Shown here piece after piece: positions 12,735 to 33,500 of a stretch of 64,000 nucleotides of DNA; within the stretch, counting starts at the first letter, position 1; every line of letters begins with the position of its first letter. The notes under the pieces were generated by a model. It was not told the origin of the DNA, did no database searches, and was given only the letters and a program-made list of their open reading frames with translations. The stretch is from Metaphire vulgaris (taxonomy: Eukaryota > Annelida > Clitellata > Crassiclitellata > Megascolecidae). The stretch spans positions 11,356,916 through 11,420,915 of the forward strand of contig CM030835.1 of the NCBI GenBank assembly GCA_018105865.1, written 5' to 3'. The translations under genes and the position numbers were made by a program.

Positions 12735-12818
<84 letters not shown>
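12735..12818. repeat. (TA)n microsatellite
   Basis: TA dinucleotide repeat with one ACCCGGA interruption at about 12762-12768 that echoes the neighbouring palindrome. Confidence 0.95.
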
Positions 12819-12828
<10 letters not shown>

Positions 12829-12839
12829 GAAGTTCACAC

Positions 12840-14769
12840 TGCATTAATATACATTGCCTAGATATTTGTGTCCAATAAAAACCAGCACTACATAATTACA
12901 CAGCCGATTTGCCAGAAGATTCCCAGAAGATGGCAACAGCTGTCAGGTTATAGACTATTCAGTGGCTTCAGTTTGGCAAAAAAACAACACCATAATAAAG
13001 AACTTTCAGGTAAGTGCCAGCAACTTACCCAAGTTAATAATATTGAGAGTACCACTGATCAAAACCATCTGAACCTGAACCCTATGGTCACATGGTACAT
13101 CTACCATTTAAATTTGTCTATATCATGCCCAGTGTCTTCCATGCCTTTCATTTCATGAGCTGTTGATTCGGGTGGAAGGTGAAAACTAGAAAATGTTATT
13201 GCTAGTTGCTATCTCACTACTAAACATCTCACACCTAGGACCTTTCTGACAATAACAATCAGTGCTCACACACCTGCAAATCAAATATGTTCATATTGCT
13301 CTTAGAAATAAAGAGTTCTCTCAACTTCAAGTATCAGTACTTTCAAAACACCAGCAAGTATCATCATGCACTTTTGTGCACTCTAAAAACGCCATCACTT
13401 CTAAATGCATAACAATTGCTGCTACCCACCTCCAAAAACTACCAGTACACATATACAGCCACATACATATGCATATATAACTATATTCATCAAAGCAACA
13501 TGGTGTACTTCAGGCATGAAAACTCAAAGCAACTTTCAAGAGACAAGAGAGGGAAAATGGTCCAGAAAACAAGATATATTGAAAGTAAGCTTGACATGGA
13601 ATTTCTTCTTCTAGTGAAGGAATGACAAAAGTTAAAGGGCATATGACCTGCATGTGCCACAGTAGAGGCTCTTGCCTGCAGGTCAAGTACACCAGAGAAA
13701 GTATAGTATATACCATATCAGAGGCTTCAGCCAGAACAAACACTTTTAAGCTAGGATCTACCAGTAGTTGAAATCTGAAATCTGAGTCCAATTATACAGC
13801 CTGAGCAACTCAAGAATAAAAATATACAGCAAAACCGTATGTGAAAATGTTTTAAAATTGATGCCACTAGAATTCATGCAAAAGAGGAAACAGTTGAGAA
13901 AGCTTCCAAAACATTATCACTAGTGACAATGCAAGACAGAAATACTGGAGTATCAAAAACTTTCCCAAAGACAATAATCAACCATGAAATAACAAGCATT
14001 CCAATTTGAAATCTTTTCAATAACCGTCAGCGTGGCACAGGGTATTTGGTCAAATAATCAAATTAACTAATGTTCCATTGTAAGTTTCAGGACAATTTCT
14101 TAAAATTGTAATCATACAGAAAGAAAACTAATTTGGTCACTTTTAGGACCACCCGTAGGTCCCTAACCCGAAAAATTTTTACATCATCAAAATGCAAATT
14201 GCAAGATTAAAATCAAACAGGTCACATAAGCAAAGCAGGTCAAACACTGCAGAATTGTTACTACTGCATAAATGCACCGCAAAGCCAAACAGGAGTGAAG
14301 ACCATAAACCACTCTGTCCGCAGCAGTTGTTCACTTGCGGCACACTCGAAGCCCAAAAACACAAAAAGATACACAACAGCAACGTGGATGGATTAACAAC
14401 ATCAAGAATGGACTCAACCCTCAAGAAGATGCTGTGAGCGGCAGATAACAGAAAACTTCCTCGACAAGAATTCCCCAAAATACAACCAATCTTGAGAACT
14501 AAAATGGACGAAGGTTAGAACAGGCCGTGCCCACTCCTCACTGCTCAATATGAGGAACTCTGTGCCTGCTCGCAGAGTACTTTGCAATGTTCTCCTAAAA
14601 TCAGTGCTATAGAAATTCAACATCAGAGTGGTGAAAATAGTCTGTAGTCAAATTAACTAATGTTCCAGTGTAAGTTTCAGGGCAATTTCTTAGAAAATGG
14701 AATTGCTGTCACATGAAAAAAGATATGGTACCTACAAATGCTTCATATACTTTTGCTTCTGTCAGGATT
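12840..14769. other. no recognised gene; contains a direct repeat pair
   Basis: AT-rich sequence without supportable exons. A block of about 45 bases beginning CAAATTAACTAATGTTCCA occurs at about 14058 and again at about 14648 in the same orientation, enclosing a 550-bp more GC-balanced segment. This looks like a repeat or insertion boundary rather than a gene. Short open frames at 13510-13791 (-) and 14179-14478 (-) have no convincing exon structure. Confidence 0.45.
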
Positions 14770-15610
14770 AAATCAGGAGAAACAAATATATTAAAATCCA
14801 AAGAGGAGTAAGACTGGGATGTATATTGTACCCATACTATTTACGGTAATCTCTATAGTGAGTACCTACTAACAGAGCCCTGAATAGATTACCTGGAGTT
14901 AAAATAGAGGATAAGATATACCGGTAAAAACATAAGATATGCAGATGATGCCACCTTATTAACTAAAAATGAAGACTTGAAGAGCCTGGTGATGAAAATA
15001 GTTCAGAGGTGCTCAGAATATGGAATGAAACTAAACTTGAAAAAGACAAAAGTCATGGTAGTCAGCAAAAAAACACAAAAGACGTGCAACATTATCATCG
15101 ACAATGTACAGCTTCAGCAGGTGGAAGGTTATAAGTACCCTTGGGAGTTACATCACAGAGGACACATTGAGGTCAATCTCATCCATTGCTACATCTTCTC
15201 AGTGCTGACTTGCTGCAAAACCTGGGCAATGAACAGAAAGATTATGAAAAAGATCATGGTCTTTGAGTTATGGTGTTACAGAAAGATCATGAGAATCAGC
15301 TGGATGGACAACATAACAAATGACAGAGTCCTAGAAAGAAGCAAAACAACAGCAGCGTGGAAAATTAAAATAATACGAAGAAAAATATCCTATGCTGGTC
15401 ACATCATGAGAGGCATGCTGGAGACCTACCACTGATAATAATAGAAGGTAGAATAGAAGGAACAAGAGGAAGGGGATGACCAAGAAGAAGCTGGATGGAC
15501 GACATCTAGGACAGGACAAACACAAAGAACTATGGAGCCCTAAAAAGGGCAGCAGAAGATAGTGAGAATTGGAGGAAAATGACTGTCAAGAATAGAAATT
15601 CTTGGTTACA
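14770..15610 (+). mobile_element. non-LTR retrotransposon fragment with YADD motif
   Basis: After several broken frames the plus strand reads RYADDATLLT (about 14935-14965), CSEYGMKLNLKKTKVM, KTWAMNRKIMKK and SYAGHIMRGML, and then a GRGRP-type tail in another frame near 15460. This is the standard order of reverse transcriptase motif, thumb and C-terminus in endonuclease/RT retrotransposons. Frame shifts show that it is a dead copy. Confidence 0.7.
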
Positions 15611-16430
15611 TCATATGTACAAAGTGGAACAACTGAAATATAATCAACAGGATCAAACAGCAAACATCAAGATCAATATTTATGCCCCAAATGTTGTCTT
15701 GAAGAACACAACTGCTCAAAGAGCTTAATAACAATTTCATTACAAAGCAAATCTTGTTACTGACTATATATCTCCATTTTGGCATTCAAACTGCGATGAC
15801 AATGAGCTTTTGCTTGCCTCAATCAATAAAGTAAATAAAGAAAGTAAATCAACAAATAAAGTAAATTTGTGAAGTAAACTTCCCAACTCAAACATTATCC
15901 TAGTTTGAAAAGTGTCAGTGAGAAAAAAACTGCTGCACCCAAATTGTTGGGACAAGTATGCACCAAAAATATTGAAGGGCATGATCCCCCAATCACACCA
16001 AAATCATTTCCCACTGAATAGAAGTTTGTCTATATAAATTGTAAAGCAATCTTGAAAGAAATTGCTGAAACTACTAACATCATATCATAGGATATGGTAT
16101 CAACCCTTGCATTGCTATGCTCTTTTCATAAAGTCTACTGATTTAATTTTTTTACCCCACTGGGGTTACCCTCACCTAGTTTTGGGTGTGCCAATTAAAC
16201 CCCCAATGCTCACACATCAATCATTATCCATTGGTCTGAAATCAATAATTATCAGAAGGTAGTTTTAACATGCAACACATGATTAGCATGCCTTGATTGG
16301 CAAAAAAGAGAGAAAGCAAATTTCGGATTCATCATATCTGCAGTTGTTCAATATATGATACTAAATTGATATCTAGAATGCAAGGTCTACAATAAAAATA
16401 TATAATAATTCAAACACAATTTTTGCAGCC
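15611..16430. other. no feature seen
   Basis: AT-rich DNA without recognisable exon, element end or RNA gene. Confidence 0.4.
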
Positions 16431-16438
16431 ATAATTAC

Positions 16439-16931
16439 CTTTATATATCTTAGCCTTTAGCTTATCAGATTCTTTTTTTAAAATGGTATCACACTTAGAT
16501 AAAACGGTTAAATTGACATTCATAACTGAAATTTCCATAGAATTCGTATGAACTTTGTTAAGTCGTGGTCCATTTTGCAAATACATGATATAGATTTTCG
16601 ATTTTCTCAGATAGAAAATAAAATGTTGAAATCTCAACGAAAAAGCAAGGCAATCTGGGTCATCACTGCGTCATAATTATCTAAGCGTTATCTGCTGGCA
16701 ATCGTGATAAAATCGTCGTTATCGTCGCCATCACAGCTGACCTGCGTTGGGCAACAATGAGAAGGCAGTCAATCTTGGGGCGATGTCTACTTACGCTATA
16801 GGTTTGGCCATTGAAACGACCAGCCAGACTCCCCTCCGACGGACGGCAAAACCTCTTCACGAAGTCAACGAAGACATCTGTCCCGACGACGATGAAGCAG
16901 CGGCGGACCAGCGACGATCAACATTAGACAT
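16439..16931 (-). CDS. weak candidate: first two exons of an unidentified gene
   Basis: A possible first exon starts at ATG 16931 and runs to 16861 (24 codons, serine-rich, beginning MSNVDRRWSAAASSSS). A second runs from 16605 to 16439 and ends before a good donor (AAAG, then GTAATT). The phases agree: exon 1 ends after two bases of a codon and exon 2 supplies one. The joined peptide is about 79 residues, and its second half (NVNLTVLSKCDTILKK) looks helical and coiled-coil-like. The exon 1 donor has C at the last exon position, which is weak. I found no downstream exons and do not recognise the family, so this may be chance. Confidence 0.25.
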
Positions 16932-16939
16932 GGCATAGC

Positions 16940-18449
16940 AGTTTAAACTCTGCCTTTTATTAGTATTATTATTTATTATTATTGACACTCTATTGCTACA
17001 ACACAGACAAGACAGTGGGTCTCGAATGGCAGCTACAGCATCAATTTAGTGTGGACATAACGACGGCGAACGAACGGCTCTTTCGATCTTAGGCGAAGGA
17101 ACCGAACTAATATGTCATAATCCGTTTCTAATTTACACATAAAATACAGATAAACAACAAAATAGTCCACTTCCCATAAACTAAACTACCATATTTGACA
17201 ACTGAGTCACTGCGCACGCGCAACGGCAGCCGCTGGTTCCCCGTTCGCCGACGCCGAGACGCTGTATCGGCGTCAAACGACGGCTGCACAGCAGGGATCT
17301 AGCTATTACAACAGCGAGGCGTTGATTTGTTATGACGTCTATGCTTTGCATGGCGTTGCAATTAAGTAAGTAAACTCTCATAAATTTCTATATTGCCTTC
17401 AAAAAGTATCACCGCAGTAGCTCCTTATTCATATTCTCTTAATTTTAGTGTGAAGTAGCTATATCCAAAAGTGGGAGTCATTCGTGCAAGGTCATTTAAT
17501 CCAAAGGGCCATTGCAGTTGGGACGTTACAGCTATAGAGGAAATGATTTTTGAGTTGAGAGATTTGTGATTCGAAATTGATAGAGGAATCGAATTTGAAG
17601 CCTAGATTTTTGTAGTTTGAGAAACTTTGAGCGGGGTTATTGTCAGTAATGTTAAAAAGAACCGACCCCCCCCCCCAAGGACGAGGATTAACATCACTGG
17701 TTATTGTGTTGTCTGGAACCAAAACTAGCTAATTGTGACTGTAACCAGCTGTCAGGGTAGTCCCATTACTTAAACGAATTCTGTCTTGGATGGATTAAGA
17801 ACAATTATGGCGGATGACATCCTTAAAGTATAGACGAGAATGCTGATTTAAATGCAGTGATTGAAGATCCATGGTCGCTAACGTGGAAATACACACGCAA
17901 CACCTAAAGAAGCAAAAGATTTATGTGGCAATAATATAGGCTAATAATATGGCATAATTTTGGTGATTTGATAACTGCACGCGAGCTGCTATAGCTTTTT
18001 TAATCGATTGGAGTTAACAAATGGAAGCTTTTGTAAGATTGTGAAACAGTGAGTTGTACTAGTCTAACTTGGAGTGAACTATTGCAGCTACTCAATCAAT
18101 CAGTCAGTCAGTCAGTCAGTCAGTTCGAAACCCAAAATCTTAAGTCAGTTTTTATTTTTCTCTCATTCACATCCAAAATAAATCTTATATCAATTTAATA
18201 TGAAGCAAAGAAGAAGGAAAAAACTTGACTGACAATTATTGCTTAACTAAATTCATTGACGTAAATTGTTTATTAAAATTTTATTTTCGATTAGAAAAAA
18301 GGTTGACCTAGGGGATATCTATCCCGTAAATTGGTCAACGTAGGCTACCCAAAAGAATAAAAAAGAATTACATGGTGCTTTGAATTCATGCTAAATTAAC
18401 TAACACTAAAGGCATAATAAAGTAAAATTAAGAGATTATAGTTATATAA
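16940..18449. other. no recognised gene; small CpG-containing patch
   Basis: A patch at about 17195-17290 is richer in CpG than its surroundings and could belong to a promoter, for example of the weak gene candidate on the minus strand at 16.9 kb. A run of C at about 17667-17676 and a (TCAG)n tract at about 18101-18125 are the only other features. Confidence 0.35.
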
Positions 18450-19265
18450 TCAAATTTCAAAATTGATTATAAAATTATCTTAAAGCATAATTTGACATTC
18501 TAAGTTTCCATTTAACAGATACATTTTTAGTTTATATATACTTAAAAGCTGATATCAGTTTAGAATTTTTAAGTTCAGAGGGAATACTATTCCATAATTT
18601 CGGTCCTTGACAACTAGGCCCTATAATAGAAAATAATCTAACATTGGTAGTCAGTGGCGTAGCGAGGCAAAGTGCCGCCCGGGGCGAGAAAAAAGCGGCC
18701 GCCCTCAATTCTCCGAAAAGTCTGACAAGCAAAAAAACGTTAGGCCTATCAACTCTCCAAAAAGGTCTCTGACTGACTAGCAAAAAACGTTACCAACTCT
18801 CCAAAAGTCTCTGGCAAGCAAAAAATCTAAGAAATCTCGAAAGTTCCGCCCCTAGAGCAAGTGCCGCCAGAGACGTCATTTCACTGTTTTTCAGGGGGGG
18901 GGGCAAAACACTTTCGACCTGACAAGTTACAAGTTTGCGAAAAAGTTGACGACCTTTTTTTTGCTTGTCAGTCAATTTTCACGGTTAGTTAAAGTAGTTA
19001 CTTCTAATTACTCCCACTCCTTAGGGCGTGTAAAATCTAAATGACACAAACATTGGCAAAAAAAATTTGTTCCTCAAAATCAGGGGGCAAATGCCCCCCC
19101 TCCCCTGCCCCCCCAAATGACGTCCCTGAGTGCCGCCTGGGGCGCTTCGCCCCCTCTGCCCCCTCGCTACGCCACTGTTGGTAGTAGCATAATAATTTCA
19201 TTATTTCTAAGATTATATTCGCATTTATTGAATAGTGTGCTGAAGTATTTTTTTATATAAAAAAT
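18450..19265 (-). mobile_element. CR1/L2-like retrotransposon tail split by a hAT element
   Basis: On the minus strand the piece 19265-19186 reads TLFNKCEYNLRNNEIIMLLP. After skipping the hAT insertion, the piece from 18651 down reads VRLFSIIGPS, LWNSIPSELKNSKLISAFKY. Together these form the usual C-terminal tail of CR1/L2-type reverse transcriptases. Removing the insertion and one copy of its duplication rejoins the sequence cleanly. Confidence 0.75.
18652..19177. mobile_element. hAT MITE, 526 bp
   Basis: Ends CAGTGGCGTAGCGAGG and CCTCGCTACGCCACTG form a 16-bp terminal inverted repeat. The target duplication TTGGTAGT is perfect (18644-18651 and 19178-19185). The interior contains several copies of a word related to GACCTTTTTTTGCTTGTCAG that also appears in other MITEs of this window. 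No transposase is present. Confidence 0.92.
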
Positions 19266-19671
19266 CGAGAGAAGAATATTGCAGACATATTTATATAAGA
19301 ATAAAGCATTTGTATCATACATTTAAATTTAAATTAAATTTATTTAAGAATAAAGTTCAAGTCCACATTACAAATTCTCAAATTAGCGCGCAGCAAATTT
19401 CCATTTTATCAAATCGAGCTACATGCCTTCTGGCTTGTTGGTTGTAGAATGGAGACGCTATACAAATGCATCTAGTTAGCACACTAAGTAGCTACGTCAT
19501 CATTGATGAAATGATTTTTGACATTTGACTTGACTAACTTGTGTTTTATGTCATTTTAAACCAATTTAGTAGGCATAATCATTGTTTAATCGAAATCAGT
19601 CTATGTGGACTGTGAAAATTCTCGTTATACTGTAGGCATAATAGTAATGGCAATAGTCTGATCGCAGTTCA

Positions 19672-26744
<7,073 letters not shown>

Positions 26745-27550
26745 AATCGAGAACGCCGTCTTTCAATTTCATATTCATAACTTCTAATAGCAATTAATTG
26801 CATAGAAATATGTAAACTCAATAGTGCAATGCAAACTCTTGCAAAACACTATTTGCTACTTCAAGACCAAAACAGTTGTTGGTTCACTGTCTTGCGTATT
26901 TTAGCAGCATGATATAGGCTAAGCTATTTCGACTGGTAAGGCCATCTTGGTATTTTTAAATAACACAGTAGAGTAGATTTATTGTTTGCTTTTTATTGTT
27001 AATACCCAACTTCGCTGCTGTGTTGTTTAACACTGTTTGGGCAAAATAAAGACTACAGCAAAAGCTAATCTGAGTATTGATCAAAATTAGTTTGGCTGCC
27101 GTTTCCCCAGTGGACCTACCGGCAGCTATGCTGTAGACAAGGCAAGACCGTAGTTGTGATAGTAGAAGAGATGGACACTTGCCCGCCTGCAGACGATCGC
27201 TGGCGTAGACGGCTGGCGTTCTTTGTTCCGGTCATTCACATGTCGTGCACAAAGGACGCTGAACAATTCGTCTAGGTTCCTGAACGATTTTGATAAAAGT
27301 TTGCTCGAAGCAAACGATGTGATCGCTTAAATTTTGAATTTGGTGCAACTAAAGAACAGGATCTACAACAATAATTTGTAACAAACTAGCGGATAGACTG
27401 ATAGGCCTACAGAAAATTTCTAGACATTTGGGAAAGAATTGTACGTAGCGTTCAAGCTATTCTACCCGAAGCCAGCGAGTCTGTTCAGACTCCCTGCCCT
27501 AGCTCAGCGAAATTTCATTACCGTAACTGCTAAACGCAGACAAAGCAGAG
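26745..27550. other. CTDNEP1 3' UTR and THSD1 upstream region
   Basis: The stop of CTDNEP1 and the start of THSD1 are only about 800 bases apart on the same strand. A possible polyadenylation signal AATAAA lies at 27045-27050. The remaining 500 bases must hold the THSD1 promoter; I see no obvious TATA box. Confidence 0.6.
27045..27050 (+). promoter_or_regulatory. possible polyadenylation signal of CTDNEP1
   Basis: AATAAA about 300 bases after the CTDNEP1 stop codon. Position only; cleavage is not shown. Confidence 0.4.
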
Positions 27551-30500
27551 ATGAAGATAGACGTACAATGTCTTTGCGTATCTCTGCTTTTCGTCATAAT
27601 CTCCATCAGTGCTACTCGTCAAGGTAAGCATTTAGTATCCATACTAGAACTCGAAGGCTCGCTTCGCTCGCGCGAGCTTCGCTCGCATGAGGCGAGCTTC
27701 GCTCGCTGCGAGCTTCGCTTCGCGTCGCTCGAGGCAACGAATATTCCAGAATGACCAATCAGAACGATCACCCAGCCAACCAATCAGAACGCTAGAAGGT
27801 AATCAATCAGAACGCTCACACAGCCAAGTTGAGCCAACCAATCGGAACGCTCACACAGCCAAACAATCAGAACGCTCGAACGCAACCAATCAGAACGCTC
27901 GAAGGTAACAGACATACAGAATAACGATTTTAATATGATAGATTCTTGCGCCGCCAAGTCTCTAGTAGGCCTAAGCCATCCTTTGGACTACAATTCATTG
28001 CTTTTGTTCGTCTGCTAGCCTAATCATGATATTTGGTCAAGTTATGGATAAAGAGAGTTACTACAGTGGTTTCACACAGCTTAGGCCTACTTCTATAGCG
28101 CCCTAAACCACTTTAAATCCAGTGTTTATTCTAACCACCTTGACTTTGGGCAGTTTGAAATGTTTGGAGGGAAGGTTTGTCTCCCCAAAAACCTTGACAA
28201 GCAAAAAAGGTCAGCCTTATATGCTTTTCCTCCCCGGATGTGGTGACAATAAAAAGGTCATCTTTATATTTCATATCCTTCTCCAATGCTCTGACAACCA
28301 AAAAATGATCATCCTTATATTTTTCCCCCTCTAAAAAAACCCCCACTCGTCACACTTTGGGGGGGGGGGGAATTTCCATCCCCAATGCAACATATAGATT
28401 TTTTTTTGGGGATTTAAAACTTAGTGGGGGATTCCTCCAGAGAAGGCCTAGAATAAACACTGCTTTAAATCGCATAATAACGGGGCTTATAGTGGTTCAG
28501 TAAGGCCTACCCTATGTGTGTACTGTAAGCCTATAATCCGACGGGCCCACGCTAGCCTATGGGGTATACTTTTTTTCAACGTTGCCTTTATATCTTATAT
28601 GGGCTGGAAGTTAGCCAGGGATATGTTTACACCCCCTACCACCCCCCTCCCCACACCCCCACCCAATTTGAGGTCGACACCCCTCCCCCCAAATTTGGGA
28701 ATGTCACAATGGTAAGTATAGAAAATGCATATTAATTAATTAGCCCTGGACACCCCCTCCCCAACTTTTATGCTGCGATGACCTTTTTTGCTCGTCAGGT
28801 TTTTTTTTGAGACTTGATAACGTTTTTTTGCTTGTCAGACTTTTTCGGCAGAGACTTCCAAACTCCGACACACCCAGATTTTTCCGACACCCCCAAATTC
28901 ACAACCCTACAATCCTGGAAAATAACCACACCCCTCAGATTTTCCCGACACCCCTCCCCCAAATTCACAATCCTAGAAATAACCATGAAGTTGGCAGAAT
29001 GGTAAAAACTTTGGACGATAGAGCAGAAGGTCGAGGGTTCTAGATCCGCAGGAGCCCCATGCCCCCATGGTCGCCTCAACCTAACTAGCTTAGAGGACGG
29101 TGGCAAAATGAGGAGCAGTGGTAAGAGGCTGCAATAAATCAAACAGGTACCCTACGCGATGCACTAGCCGTGGTATTACACGCCTGGCTGAGGGGTATAA
29201 GCAGTGTTTAATCTAGACTCCGGGGGGAAACTGACAAAGCCGGGGGGAATTCTGCTAGGGGTCGCTGTTAGTCTATGCAGTATTCCAAAATTCCCGGGGG
29301 AATTTGAAATTTCCGGGGGGGAAAGGGCAATTTTCCCCCCGGACACGGCCTAGATTAAACACTGGGTATAAGAACGGAGATCAGATCATCAGTACCGCCC
29401 TAAGAGACCGTGAGGCTTGAGAAGGACTTTGACTTTTTTAAAAATATATCTTAGACTTAAAGCCTAAGTCATAGGTCCCTATAGTTTCTTAACTTTTTGA
29501 GTGCATGTGTTTGTCCCCTCATTTTTCCAATCCACCCATTCTCCAACCTCCCCTCTCTCTCTTCCCCATTCCACTCTCCTTCCCCCTCCCTTTCCTTTCC
29601 TATGACGTCACAAAATACCCTACCCTTTCCGTCCCTCCCAACTTCTACCCCTTTCCCTTCCAATTCCCTCTTCCGCCCTCTCTTCTCCCCTACCTTTTCG
29701 TTGCCCTATCCACTCCTTTCATTCTTCAATCGCACCTTCATTCTTATCCTTTCCAATCCCACCCCTTCCTATCTATACCCCTCTCCTCCTCCCTCCGCTT
29801 TCCCTCGATCCCGTCCACACGCTACTCCATACAAACTAGATGTCATTGACCGACATTATAAAGATATTCGATTATCCACCCCTCATATTCGTCCCTACAT
29901 CAAACTACTCAAGCCATATTCCGGCCAAGAACAAGTCGCTGGACAAAATGTTACAGCATTTCCAAAAAATAAAATATATGATGGTTACATCAGTGGTTTT
30001 CACACAGGCTTACTTAGCCTCCTAAACCACTTAAAATCACATTAATTATTATTATTATTATCGTAAAGTTTTAGGCTGGGGGCCAGGCATTCAATAGGGG
30101 GTACGCCCCCTCCCCGAGCCCCCATGTAGGGGCCTAGAACCGCCACTGTTCCCAGCAACCTTTAAGTTGTGAATACTCATCCAGATGTAAATACTCTGAG
30201 ACTCGTTGGGTTCGAGTGAGGCAGGGGGTTTGCTTGAGATGATAGGGATATAATTACTGATGATAACAGCTCTTGTGAATGATACAGCATCGGCCTCGGT
30301 TTATATTATCGGCCTCATCGCCCATGTCTCTGAGTACCACACTCAGATATTGTTTGTCCTGTTAATGTTTGTTATTCCGAGTACAGTAGTTCAGAATGGG
30401 ATGTAAGTGTAAGTGGGCTACATTGCACAGTAAACTTACTCAGTGCAATGACTTCTAATAGACATCCATTTTGGTCACATATTCGATACTCTGTGTCAGT

Positions 30501-33500
30501 GGCGGCTCCAGGATTTCTTGATGGCGGGGATGAAGAAATTTTATAGGAAGTTGGTGTTGGGGATGCAAAGTGAAGAAGAAAAAACAAAAGAAGAGAGAGA
30601 AAAAGGTCATTGTTTACCCATTAAATGTTAATAGACCTTGCAAAAAGGTCGACAAGCTAAAAAAATAAGGTGATTCACAGTATTTTTCACTATTTTTTTA
30701 AAACTCACCGGAAAATAGGTTGACAAGCAAAAAAGAACATCCGGAACCCCGGTGGGGGATGCATCCTCAGTCACCAGCATAGTGGAACCGCCACTGCTCT
30801 GTGTCCTGGGTCCAATAATAATTGAACTGTATCGAGAGTACAGTATATTGACATAAATTCTGTCCCCTATACTTATCTGCATGCTCATAAGCGTGGTCTC
30901 TAGGAGGGCACAGAGTACCGGGCACCTATTCTGGCATAGACTACTCGTGATATTCGTGCAAAACTGCGGAGAATAGTAGACCCCTATACATACCGTATAC
31001 CAGTTGGTGGAGGGGGGAACTACCGGTATGCCGTCCTATAGTCCGAAATCTGCTCAATCTATCTCAAGATTTTAAGCTAATAGGCTATTTTTCTAATTTT
31101 CGACTGTTCAGATCCGTTTTTTGACTCACGACGCTCACCCAAAAGGGCCAAAACCACTAGTCGGTTGGGATAAATTTGTCTTGTTATATTGACTATTGTT
31201 ATATGGAATACATTCCATATTCTGGAACCTTTGTTACGCCAGTGTGTAAGCATATTTTTCTTGGGTTCACAAGGACTAGGAGTCATAGGCATAAACGAAC
31301 GAAAAAATGACGACCTTATTGTCCCCAGGAAAATCAAAACCCTTCTCTAATTTTCTCTGGTCTAATTTGAAACAGACAAAGTTTAATTGCTCAATAATAT
31401 TAAATGTGAGCTATATATAGCCTAGATCCATATGTACAATGATTAGCCTATTATAGTAAAAGCGTTTATCGGCTGCTGTAAACTTAACAGACGGTCAGCT
31501 GTAGGCCTACACCAACGGCATTGATTTGCTCTATTTCGGTGCGGAATGGCGGTCTCACTATTTCTAGGTTATCATCTTGTCCATCCATCGATTGACATGA
31601 AGGAGTTGAGGAGGGGGTCACATAGACGCAATTCGGCCGAGTGCAAAGCAATAAATGCGGACGCTAATATCCGTCAGTCGATCCGTTCAGCTACTTAGGG
31701 ATTCACTGCTGAGACTGCTCTTTGTTACTCCGTCTCCGTGAATCCAACGAGACGGCAGCCTCCCTGTTGTCATGAATCATGTTCTTTTATCGCTCTGTCG
31801 ATGGCTTAACGGCGGAAAGGGCCAATGACGTGCCACTGTTTAACGTCCGCGATCGTCTGAATACTAGGTATAGAGGTATGGACGCCCACATAAATTTTCC
31901 CGGGTGGAGGTGCAAAACGCAATGGTCATGGTTAATATTTTAGCAAGGCTTTAAAATGAAAAATTTTGCAATTTTAAAAGATTGCCAGAATGCCAGGCAA
32001 AACCCAAGCAAAATCAGGTACCGATTTAACTATTCATACATTAATTAAGGTAGTGTTTTGGTGTGAAAACATCGGTTAAAAGTCAAAATATAGTTTTTAC
32101 AAAAATGGATTAGCATTTTCCAGTGGCAAATGCTTCTCATGCCCCAATGTATGGGCGCCCATGGAATGGCATGGGTAGAGGTCAAGAGGTCAATGATATG
32201 ATTACGGATTACCGGTAGTCATATCCAGGTTATGTATAAAATCCACAGTGCCGAGGAATGAAGAAATACCAGAACAAGTAGCCCCCCTATATTAATCTGG
32301 CCAAATAGACTATAAAATAAAAAACGACTAAACGAATTCAATTTACGGTTAGATAAGGGTAGGGTTGCCAGATGCATGGGTAGACAAAGGAGGACAGAGC
32401 CAGACGAAAAGGAGGACAGAGGAGGACATTGTATCAGAGATGGACATGGGTTGGGTTAACCCATGGGTTGGGTTGGGTTGGGTTGGGTTGGATTGGGTTG
32501 GGTCATAAATTTAGGCAGTTGTGGTGGGTTGGGTTGGGTTGGGTTGCAAAACGCTGATTTGCACGTGGCACAGTGCACACACCATACATTGGTTATAAAA
32601 AAATGGTTATCGTTTTTCGCATTTTCATGTAACAAATTGCCGCCAAACTGTCGCTGGCAATACTGGCTTATGACGGCTCTTAGTTAAGGGATTGGCGGGT
32701 GGGGGGTTATATTCAGGACTGTCTTGAGCCCCTGGTTCTATTGATCCAAACACAGTTGTTCCTATATAATAAAGCATTAAAGGCATAAGTCTATATATCT
32801 CCTTTGATGCATAAAACCCCCCTCGCCGTTGTGGCCGTTGCTTTCTCGATATTGTGCTGCGTCATATGCCTATAGGTAGATGTTGATCCGCAGCCACGAG
32901 ATATTTGCATATAAGACCGGTGGAAGTAAATAATTCAAGGCATTGGAATCGAGAGTCGAAATTGATGAAAGAAGGAAGTAACTTTCTTTGAACGAAGTAA
33001 CTTTCTTTGAACCATCCACTGTTAATCCATCTTAATCCCCTTATTGACCCCAATAACATTTATGAGCTACTGCGTGGGAGTGCGTGCGAACTTGCTAAGC
33101 ATATGCTATAACGGCTCTAGGGTTCCTTAATATTCGTTAGTCTTTCAACATTCGAAGCTGAATTTTAGATAGTATAAGTACAAATTATAACACGGACGAT
33201 TACCTTCCTTTGCACGCCAATGATAATTATAATGGCGGAAAACATAGGCCCTACAGCGACATATGAGAGGTAATTTTTAAAAATGATTTTTATGCAGTAA
33301 TTGACATATTGTTGCTTTGCAATAAATTTGCTGAAAATGTTTACTTGAAGCTTGGGTGGGTTGGATTGGGTTGGGTGAATACTTGCAATTGCCGGCATGG
33401 GTTGGGTTGGGTTGGGTTGGAGATTTGATGGGTCGGGTTGGGTTGGGTTCTAAAAAATGGACCCATGTCCATCTCTGCATTGTATACATGAAACCAGCTG

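Noticed and set aside
13510..13791. Minus-strand frame with FQLLVDPSLKVFVLAEAS, loosely like plant DUF674
   Set aside because: The likeness is a short pattern only, no neighbouring exon fits, and the family is not expected here.
29497..30045. 182-codon frame rich in proline, serine and phenylalanine
   Set aside because: It follows from a polypyrimidine tract and runs into a retrotransposon 3' end; no domain or splice structure.
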